A DNA stretch of 64,000 bases from Agrypnia vestita. Its lineage: Eukaryota; Arthropoda; Insecta; Trichoptera; Phryganeidae. The notes beneath the pieces were generated by a model. That model was given only the letters and a program-made list of their open reading frames with translations, searched no databases and was not told the DNA's origin. The stretch spans positions 1-64,000 of the forward strand of contig JADDOH010016554.1 of NCBI GenBank assembly GCA_016648135.1. Reading direction: 5' to 3'. The position numbers were made by a program, and so were the translations under genes. Position 1 is the first letter of the stretch. The number at the start of each line of letters is the position of its first letter. This document shows positions 56,691-64,000 of the stretch, in pieces.

Positions 56691-57650
56691 AAAACCGCTA
56701 TAACTTTGCTTTCTTTGGTTTCCCTAAGTAAATATTTTATATTTAGGTATTTACAACTAGTCTTTGTTCAACAATATAAATTTTAGCCTTTAAAACAACC
56801 ATTAATGAAACATAATACAGTATTTAAATTAAATTTAAAGAAATATTTACATTTAATATTAACATTTCATCGTCATTCATGCAAGACTAAACTTATCCAT
56901 TAGCGATGGTAAGTCGTTTTATTTATTAAACAGGGTGTTATTCAACAAAATAGTGATATTAGAAATGAAAACTTGAACTTAAGTATCCTTAACTTCCGTG
57001 GACTCATAATCATCATCGGTCCGTTAATTAACGATAACATTTTTACAGTTTAAAATATTTAAAATAGTGATATTAATATCTATTGATGGTTTACTTAAAT
57101 AATTTCTAAAAGAACACAATGCCAAACATTGATCTGAGAGATTTATTCCAACTGTCGACCTATGTCTTCTATAGACGACACTGAGTCTGAGGAGGTTAAT
57201 GTAAGTGAAGTGGACCCACCACAGACCCAAGTCCATTCTATGAGCAAAAGCTCTCATATGGTCCTTACTCATTCTTTTTTTTAATGCTAAGGCGGTCTCC
57301 TCGCTACGCCGCAGACGGAGCAAATACATTCGTGCAGCAAGGTGAGGAGTGCGCACAAACCACTTCACTGTCTCAGGGATGCAGTGGGGACCGAAAAAAT
57401 ACGTATTTAAACAATATATATAAAAGAGAACATAACTTAATTCAACAAAAATACAAAATTTATTAAAATGATTTTTTAAATTTGGGCAATCAAACATGTA
57501 CATTTTTATCTATATTAATAAATAGTAGGCTTATAAAAACATCTTCGTATTTGAATGCAACGTTGTGCCAAAATTTCAAAGTAATCAGTGAAGAATTTTC
57601 AGAGATAAGCGATTTTGTACAAACGAACACTTACATTTTCATTTATATAG

Positions 57651-57780
57651 ATTAGAAAAGACATAGAGAAAAATCAAATTAACGAAAAAATATTTTAACT
57701 GATACCGGGATTCGAACCAACGGACTTCCGTTTTATCTGGGGATGGCGCGTTATCTAATTTTGCCACGGCAGTTTGTTAA
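57651..57780 (-). repeat. tRNA-derived SINE family B, copy 3
   Basis: Minus strand: a head around AACTGCCGTGGCAAAATTAG, B-box-like GGTTCGAATCCCGGTATC and a tail AATATTTTTTCGTTAATTTG. It is inverted relative to the next fragment. Confidence 0.65.
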
Positions 57781-57796
57781 GTTAACGAAAATTTTT

Positions 57797-57872
57797 CGAA
57801 ATCCCGGTAGCACTTAAAATATTTTTCCGTTAATTTGCTTTTTTAATGTGTCTTTTCTAATTGATTAATAAA
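57797..57872 (+). repeat. SINE family B tail fragment, inverted to its neighbour
   Basis: GAAATCCCGGTAGCACTTAA, ATATTTTTCCGTTAATTTGC and TTTTCTAATTGATTAATAAA match the tail of family B. With 57651-57780 it forms a SINE hairpin. Confidence 0.6.
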
Positions 57873-57904
57873 AATTTGTTTAATATGTCATAATAATCCA
57901 CAAC

Positions 57905-58307
57905 TTTGTACAAAGAAAAGTGTAGAAAAATTTAAATGCACGCAACGATCCATGGAGAGATTCATGCTTGGAGTAAGCCTAAGAGATAGAATTAGAAACG
58001 CCGAAATTAGGCGCAGAACTAGAGAAATAGATATCATGGATCGTGTAGCGAAGCTAAAATGGCAATGGGCAGGACACGTTGCAAGACAGGATACTACAAG
58101 ATGGCCTCCCAGAGTTCTGAAATGGACACCTTGGGAAAATAAAAGAGGCATCGGAAGACCTCAAAAGAGATGGGCCGATGATATTGTCGCTGTGGAGGGA
58201 AAGAAATGGCTACAATTAGCCAACAACAGGGAAGAATGTAAAAATAAGGAAGAGGCCTATATCCAGCAGTGGAAAGAGGAAGGCTGATGAAGAAGAAGAA
58301 GAAGAAG
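57905..58307 (+). mobile_element. 5'-truncated RTE-type LINE with 13-bp target duplication
   Basis: An open frame (57952-58287) reads MERFMLGVSLRDRIRNAEIR, AKLKWQWAGHVARQDTTRW, KRGIGRPQKRWADDIV and ends YIQQWKEEG, stop. KLKWQWAGHVAR and GRPxxRWxDDI mark the C-terminus of an RTE-class reverse transcriptase. The AGAAGAAGAAG tail is at the right end. AATAATCCACAAC flanks it at 57892-57904 and 58308-58320. The frame shows no damage, so the insertion is probably young. Confidence 0.93.
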
Positions 58308-58919
58308 AATAATCCACAACATCGCTTTCCGATAGCTTGTGACCAATGGGCGCCTTATTGATAATTTAAGATGAATTACTACATAAAACCAGTCAATTGG
58401 GTTGTATCTATTATTGACAAATAATTTTCTAATGTACATTAGTAAATAATATAAAATGTACAATATTTGATCAAGTAATATATTTTAAATGTAATAAATG
58501 TACCTACCATTAGGATTAATCTACCATTACGTGTAGACATAATAAAACATCTTTTCGATAACCTTACCTATCTAACCAAAGCTATTTTATTACAAATTTG
58601 TGATAATACCGAACGAAACTTTTCTCATCGAAAATCGGATATCATCGATGTTAGAGGTGGGTTCTTTGGCTAAGAAATTATTACGCAATCAATCTTCATT
58701 AAGGGGAATAAAATCGCTTGATTAAGTCGCTCCCACATTTGATTTAGATCAATTCATAAACTATCGCCTCCACCAACTTTTTCATTTCTGTAATAATTAC
58801 TGGCGAAAATATTTAGCTATTATACTATGTATTTTTTACGCATATTCATACGTGTATAAAAAAACAAACAAAAAAGCTATAACATTTATTTTAAGCTATT
58901 AAAAAGTTAACAGGGTGTT

Positions 58920-59000
58920 TGTTAAATTAGTATAAACCACTACCGGATTTTAGGTCTACCGGTTTCGAGACGTATCCGTCTCTTATGCACTACACTACTA
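58920..59000 (-). ncRNA. Hairpin with GAAACCGG, hammerhead-like relic next to a Penelope fragment
   Basis: Minus strand: GAGACG-GATA-CGTCTC, a perfect 6-bp hairpin (58967-58982), followed by GAAACCGG. The place of CTGATGA is taken by GCATAA, so the core is lost. It lies just downstream, on the same strand, of the Penelope-like coding fragment. Confidence 0.4.
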
Positions 59001-59060
59001 TGTTCACAACACTATATTGTTAAGCTTTCACCAATATTTTTCACATGCGTGTTAATCTTG

Positions 59061-59400
59061 TCAAAGACAAGCATACACTAACTTGCCTAACAATCGGGAA
59101 ACTACGGGGGAGAGGGAGTGAGAGGGGGCGTGGTCTAAAGCGGATGTTACCAAATCTTTTATGAAAGTTAAATTGAACAAAGGTTTGTATGGAATATTGA
59201 TTTGGTTATTTATCAGAAGTGCTTCATTATTCACTGCTTCCTTAATGTAAAAAAATTCTAAATTATTTAATTTTAAGCTTTTATTATTGATATTTAATAT
59301 TTTCACCCCTGTTTTTAAGTCAAATTTATGATTATTTTCTATGAGGTGGTTTACGAATTCAGAAAAATTGTTGTTAAAACTCACTAAATTTTACGAACAC
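59061..59400 (-). pseudogene. Penelope-like retroelement, GIY-YIG endonuclease C-terminal fragment
   Basis: A 107-codon minus frame includes SEFVNHLIENNHKFDLKTG, VKILNINNKSLKLNNLEFFY, IKEAVNNEALLINNQ and NIPYKPLFNL. HLIENNHxF, an NK...LNxLE stretch and a conserved LLN(N/D)Q are typical of the region following the GIY-YIG active site in Penelope-like elements. The active-site part and the reverse transcriptase are not present. Recognition rests on motif pattern from memory, but several motifs occur in the right order. Confidence 0.7.
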
Positions 59401-59767
59401 TGTTATAATGTCTAACCACAAATTTAATGCTTAAAATATTAAAAATATTAATAATATATTGAAAATTTATTTAGTGTAAATAATTTTGGAAAACTTTGTG
59501 CTAATATGTAAAATATTATTAAATATCTAACTGTTGGTATCTTGGTAATTTATATAGGTGCTGTTGGCTTACTCAACGAATTCTGCACATGTGGAAGACA
59601 AATAAATAACGCAAGAGTTTCTTCCTAACGAAAAAAAATATTAGCAGACCATTTACATGTTCGTAATAAACTTGCATACATATTACACATACCGACTGGG
59701 TTTGTATTTAAGATCACATGACCATGGATATAAAAAAGTAACCCATAAAAACCAAGTTTTTATTATA

Positions 59768-60265
59768 CTCCCTTTCTTTGTAAAATATAACAACAATTAA
59801 AGACGAATTAAAACATATAACATAACACTAAACTTACAGTAATTTAATATATTTCTAAAATGTCAAATGTTTTGAGCTTTGATAAAACACTTCGTGCTTT
59901 GAAGAATAAATTCTAAAAACATTTGTCAGTCAATTTAGATTTTCGACATTCGTAGTGAAGTACCTATTATGTATACCGACGGAGTAATTCAAATTTAGAA
60001 AATAATCCGTTGCTAGTAAGCAAACTTTTCTAATGATTCCAATTTGAAAAAAAACAATAAAATTTCTAAAAATCCGAAATTATACTATAATTATTATTTT
60101 TTTTAACGAAAATTTGATAGATCTTCTTGATCGTCGCCACGAGTCTGCTTGCAAAGTTTCAGCTCGATTGGATCACGGGAAAAGGGTCAAAAATCGATCC
60201 AAAGTTTTTTCACCCGGCAAGCCGGCAAGCAAGCAAGCAGACGCCACGAGTTAATATAAAGGGAG
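59768..60265 (+). mobile_element. TA-flanked MITE, family C copy 4
   Basis: CTCCCTTTCTTTG after TA and AAAGGGAG before TA; 498 bp. It keeps the interior of copy 1, with a deletion of CGCGACGTTATCGGGCCG, and the upstream AACCCATAAAAACCAAG. Confidence 0.72.
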
Positions 60266-60679
60266 TAAAAATCAGGTTTTATCAGTCATCTTGATATTAA
60301 GCTCACTTAAAATAAATTTTATTTTACATTATCTGTGTGATTTTTTTTCGATATTTTTAATTATTTTATTGTTAATAAAGATAACTTCAACGTGGGGTTA
60401 GCTCGGATTTCGTGATTTTATCAAAGACATTTTTTTTTTAATTTTCTTATTTTAAAAATAAAATAGATATATGTTGCATTGATTTTATATATTATACTTG
60501 TTTAACTGTCCCTAGAAAATTTAAAGCTTGTGTTTGGGGACAGGAGTACATGATGCAAGGTATACCATCGGGCGTGTCATATATAACTTCTTCTTCAAAT
60601 ATAGCAAATTAATTTGCAGTGACATAATTATAATTTATATAAATTAACTTTGTAAAAACCACTTATTTACTGAAAAAAT

Positions 60680-60714
60680 TCAACATGTTCGAAGCCAATG
60701 GTTTCTTCGTCAGG
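60680..60714 (-). ncRNA. Hammerhead-like motif with CTGACGA core
   Basis: Minus strand: CTGACGA (60713-60707), hairpin GAAACC/GGCTTC with one G-T pair, then GAACATG in place of GAAAC. A coding-like frame of unknown type overlaps on the plus strand. Confidence 0.3.
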
Positions 60715-61104
60715 ATAACAAAAATAATATTTAAAAATCGAAGTATAGATCAAAATATTAAAAAGTTATATATGGAAAATGATAATATAAAGCACCTACT
60801 TAACATGAAAATAAATTTAAAAGATAACTATTTGCAAAAAGGACCTGATTATTTATTACATTCAATTTACTATTTACACTTTTAAATTGAATTTTATGTC
60901 ATATATAATGTTAAGGAAGAATGTTAGAGGATGAATGATAAGTAAAAGTCAATAAATGAAACAGTGTAGAGAATTATATACATCATTTAAAACATATTAG
61001 TGAATCAAGCATACAAATTATTTTCGTAGTACAGTTATTTATTAAATTTTAACCATTTTTTGTTTTGATTATGTATTTTTCTGTTTGTTTTATGTATTTT
61101 TTGA

Positions 61105-61185
61105 ATTAAAGCGCCCTTGAGGTGAGTATTCGTGAAAACGGCGCTATATAAGTTATCCAAATATTATTAATATTATTATTAGTAT
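61105..61185 (+). repeat. CR1-type LINE 3' tail
   Basis: AAAGCGCCCTTGAGG, GGCGCTATATAAG and an ATTATTATTA tail match the end of the element at 62.4-62.75 kb. Confidence 0.65.
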
Positions 61186-61420
61186 ATTTTTCTTCAGTTC
61201 TGACATTCATTGGTAAATTATTGAAAAATTTAACACCTAGATAAGTGTAGTGGTGTTGTGTAGCTGTTTTGTTGTATTTGGGAATGTTTAAACTTCCTTT
61301 TATTCGCGCTCTTTGGTGCGTTTAATTATATTTATTATTATTATTATTATAGTTACATTTATTCTTATTTTTGGACAAAATCCATAAATGTGTAAGTCCT
61401 TACCGTGTACTAAATAATAA

Positions 61421-61605
61421 ACAGCTTTTTGGTCTTGTGGTTAGGACTCTCGCCTCGTGATCCAAAAGTCGCAGGTTCGAATCTCACTCCTGACAAGCAA
61501 GTTAGTCCTATTTTCATAGCACAAGCGTTTAGCTTAATTTGAAAATAGTAAGAATATTTATGTGACACGAATTCCGTGTTCGCATCTCTATTTTTTTTTT
61601 TTTTA
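61421..61605 (+). repeat. tRNA-derived SINE family A, copy 3
   Basis: TTTGGTCTTGTGGTTAGGAC, B box GGTTCGAATC at 61474-61483, AAGTTAGTCCTATTTTCATA and the CCGTGTTCGCATCTCTATTT tail with a T run. Very similar to the 6.6-kb copy. Confidence 0.85.
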
Positions 61606-62439
61606 AATATCATTTTTAGAAATTTATTTAATTAATAGAAAGAGCATACTCAAACCAAACAGTCAGAGAGCATTTTAGATTTTTAGATGAATTTTAAGCA
61701 TTCAATCGTTAATTCTTTTCCAGAATACACAAATTCATAATGTTTTTTTAGCATTTATCATTCATGATACTACAGTATGTAGAGTAATTATAATGAATGG
61801 AAGAGAATTTTTTATATATTGTATTGCCCATTTGAATATTAATCACGTTTTTCTCTCATGCAAACAACAATCTTAACTCTATCCAAAATTAAAATAATTA
61901 TCCGTTATTAGTATTCTTAGTCCAAGTTACCCCTCGAATAAAACGAGCCCCATTTAGCGTGTACTACCCTTAAGATAACTATAAAAGGTATTTTATTTGG
62001 CAAGAGCAAAAAACAATATGCCTTTTTTATTTCAACTGCTGTGTCCTTCGAATTTAATTATATTTAATTAACACGACAATCAACTATCATTTGTTTTAAA
62101 GTGAACATTAAAAAGTTTACCCATCTTGTAAACTGTCTTCCAAAATGACTGCTGAAACTGCCTCTGTAATAGTCAACTGAAGGCAGTTTAAGTTCCTTTT
62201 CACTACTGGCTAATAGTAATCGTTGTTGGAAAAGTACCTACGCCTTCTTCTTAACCCGTCTGTGAGACACCATCGAATATCAAGATTCAATTTATTTAAT
62301 TTTATAAAATGCTCCAGATAGATTCCGTAAAACAAACTTTTTAACACGTGAAAACTGTAATTTTTCAACATAAGAAAAACAAAAGATCAAAGACAAGAAC
62401 TAAAGTTAATGTTAACTATTAAATCGCTTTATCGATTTG

Positions 62440-62745
62440 TCTATAATTTGATAGACCTCTGTATCCCAGACAATATCACTGGAAGACGGCTCACACTGCG
62501 GTCAGCTCTCTGCAGGCTGGTAGTACCAAGGAGACCTGGAGCCACCAAGTTTGCGGAACGTGCTTTCAGCTTGCGGGCCCAGCTATGTGGAATCAGCTGC
62601 CTCCAGTGCTGCGATCTATGGAGAATCAGGAACACTTCAAGAAGAGCCTAAAAACTCATTTTTTTCGGGATTTCGCACCTGTAAAGCGCCCTTGAAGCGT
62701 CTCTTACGCAAAAATGGCGCTATATAAATTAACATAAACATAAAC
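62440..62745 (+). pseudogene. CR1-type LINE 3' end, frameshifted
   Basis: In one frame it reads a LEVPR-like start and then ERAFS, LWNQLPPVLRSMENQEHFKK and SLKTHFFRDFAPVKRP, the familiar CR1/L2 C-terminal sequence ending near 62695. Frames shift between 62480 and 62600. GCGCTATATAAATTAACATA and an ATAAAC repeat tail follow. Confidence 0.75.
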
Positions 62746-62955
62746 ATTAATAGTGTTCTTGTTTGAAAATTACAAAAAAATATATGAGTTAAAATTATTT
62801 GCCAGAAAAGATGTGTTGCCAGGTTTCAACTCTCGTTTCAGAGCAACACTTTACCAATGTGGCATATATTCGAAACGTTGTAAAGGAATAGTCCTTCTCA
62901 GGACAAACAGACGTGGAATAATCAAGAAAATCCTTTCTTACACTATACTCAACCC

Positions 62956-63291
62956 ATGAGAATCTCATATTTAACATATATTTACATATTCTTCAAAAAG
63001 TATAAACTTGTAGTAAACTTGCTAGAGAATTATGCCCCGTTTATACCTAATAATTATTTGCGAAATCGAGGTCACGCGTTATTTCATGTCCCAAAATGCA
63101 GAACGGATGTAATGAGTAAGCACACCATAAAGCGTAGTGTGCAATTCTTAAATGAATTGAGCTATCACGTGGGTTTAATGATAGTATTGAAAGATAACTT
63201 GCGTAGTGAATGGAGCAATCTGTTATGCAATTTAAGAAAAACTATTCGATCATTTATATATATTCTTTCACCTCTTGGCGTTAAGCGATGA
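62956..63291 (+). pseudogene. Possible LINE C-terminal fragment
   Basis: A 111-codon frame includes NYAPFIPNNYLRNRGHALFH, VPKCRTDVMSKHTIKRSVQF and a terminal SPLGVKR. The pattern R-x-x-x-x-L-F-x-V-P-K-x-R-T followed by a conserved aromatic block resembles C-termini of Jockey/CR1-like elements. The evidence is weaker than for the other LINE pieces. Confidence 0.4.
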
Positions 63292-63621
63292 TTGGTATCT
63301 GAGATTGACTAGTTAAGATGACCAATCATTGTTTTAATCTAACACACATGACAGTTACAATAAATAATTAGCTCATCAATCTTCGCTTCAATTCTAGTAG
63401 TCCGCATTTCCACTAAATGTTCCTATTGGAGAGAAATAATTAATTTCTCATCTTCCACTAAAATGGTTAAATATTTAAAGGATCCTCTATCACACTAAAT
63501 AAAATATTTACATCATTTCACATACATTAATCTAGATATGTTATAGATGAACGCAGTAATGAAGCTATTTATTTGGGAAAGTTGGTATGGAAAGTCTCTG
63601 TGTGTTTATAGAACTCACAAC

Positions 63622-64000
63622 TAGGGAATGCAATCCCGATCCCGCGAGATCGGAATCCCGCAGATCTCGAGGCATTTTACGAGATCAATCCCGAACCGAA
63701 AAATAGCACGAGATTATCGGGATTGATCAGCATTTTTTTATGTTTTGTATGTTTAATTGTGTATGTCTGTAGAGCTTTTAGTAATGTTCATGTCACATTC
63801 AAATAATGAAAATAGCTTTGAATAATATTTGCTGTATTTTATCAACCTAACATAGTAATAAAAACTACTACCAGTTAGTAGTTTTTACTCTACTACATTG
63901 ACTGATTGATGCTTGGAAAAACGCCTACAAAAACTTTAATGCAATTATTAATAATGAGCTTTTATTAAAATTGCTGATATAAATGCAAGGCATTGTCGTT
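63622..64000 (+). mobile_element. hAT-type element family S, left end, runs off the window
   Basis: TAGGGAATGCAATCCCGATC matches the ends of 51106-52300, and ATCTCGAGGCATTTTACGAG, CGAGATTATCGGGATTGA repeat subterminally. The right end and the second copy of the flanking 8-mer (CTCACAAC on the left) should lie beyond 64000. Confidence 0.65.

Noticed and set aside
56375..56786. Reading frames of over 100 codons with poly-Ser, poly-Phe and poly-Leu
   Set aside because: They are translations of the CTT/CT microsatellite in three frames, not genes.

Overview
The window looks like intronic and intergenic DNA from an insect, most likely a lepidopteran. The evidence is the AT-rich background with frequent GTAGGTAC/TACCTACC strings, the tRNA-derived SINEs, the RTE, CR1/Jockey and Penelope-type retroelement fragments, a mariner element, and many hAT, Harbinger and foldback elements. 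There is no bacterial gene organisation, no rRNA gene, no free-standing tRNA gene and no CRISPR array. The species call is inference; the repeat structures are read directly from the sequence.

Only one host-gene segment can be supported: a 131-bp exon at 10551-10681 (+) coding part of an immunoglobulin domain typical of sidestep-family adhesion proteins. No neighbouring exon was recognised, so the flanking DNA is probably long introns of that gene or the space around it. One further stretch (11578-12069) is open on both strands and not recognised.

Nearly everything else is transposon-derived. Left part (1-16 kb): a 112-bp tandem array, tRNA-SINE copies, a TA-flanked MITE family, a Harbinger-type element with a MADF fragment, a foldback element and a TTAA-flanked element with G-run termini. 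Middle (16-36 kb): foldback MITEs, modules ending in a GACAGACAGACATT-type motif, Penelope-like terminal repeats with hammerhead-like motifs, a transposase N-terminus, and a minus-strand LTR with heat-shock-like spacing. 36-37.4 kb: a complete-ended mariner element with a frameshifted transposase. Right part (38-64 kb): a Harbinger-type element interrupted at its tip by a hAT element, LTR copies with phased TTC units, LINE 3' ends (two with clear target-site duplications), two further hAT families, a large CTT microsatellite, a Penelope GIY-YIG-like coding fragment and a hAT end that runs off the window.

The most interesting signals are: (1) repeated CTGATGA-hairpin-GAAAC motifs resembling hammerhead ribozymes, two of which share paired base changes, together with a Penelope-like coding fragment; (2) LTRs with 10-bp-phased TTC heat-shock units next to a TATAAATAG box; (3) the G-run/TTAA element family, present as two inverted copies that both carry a short reading frame; and (4) nested insertions that give a relative order of transposition. 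GC-rich islands without recognisable genes recur about every 5 kb and may be regulatory DNA.
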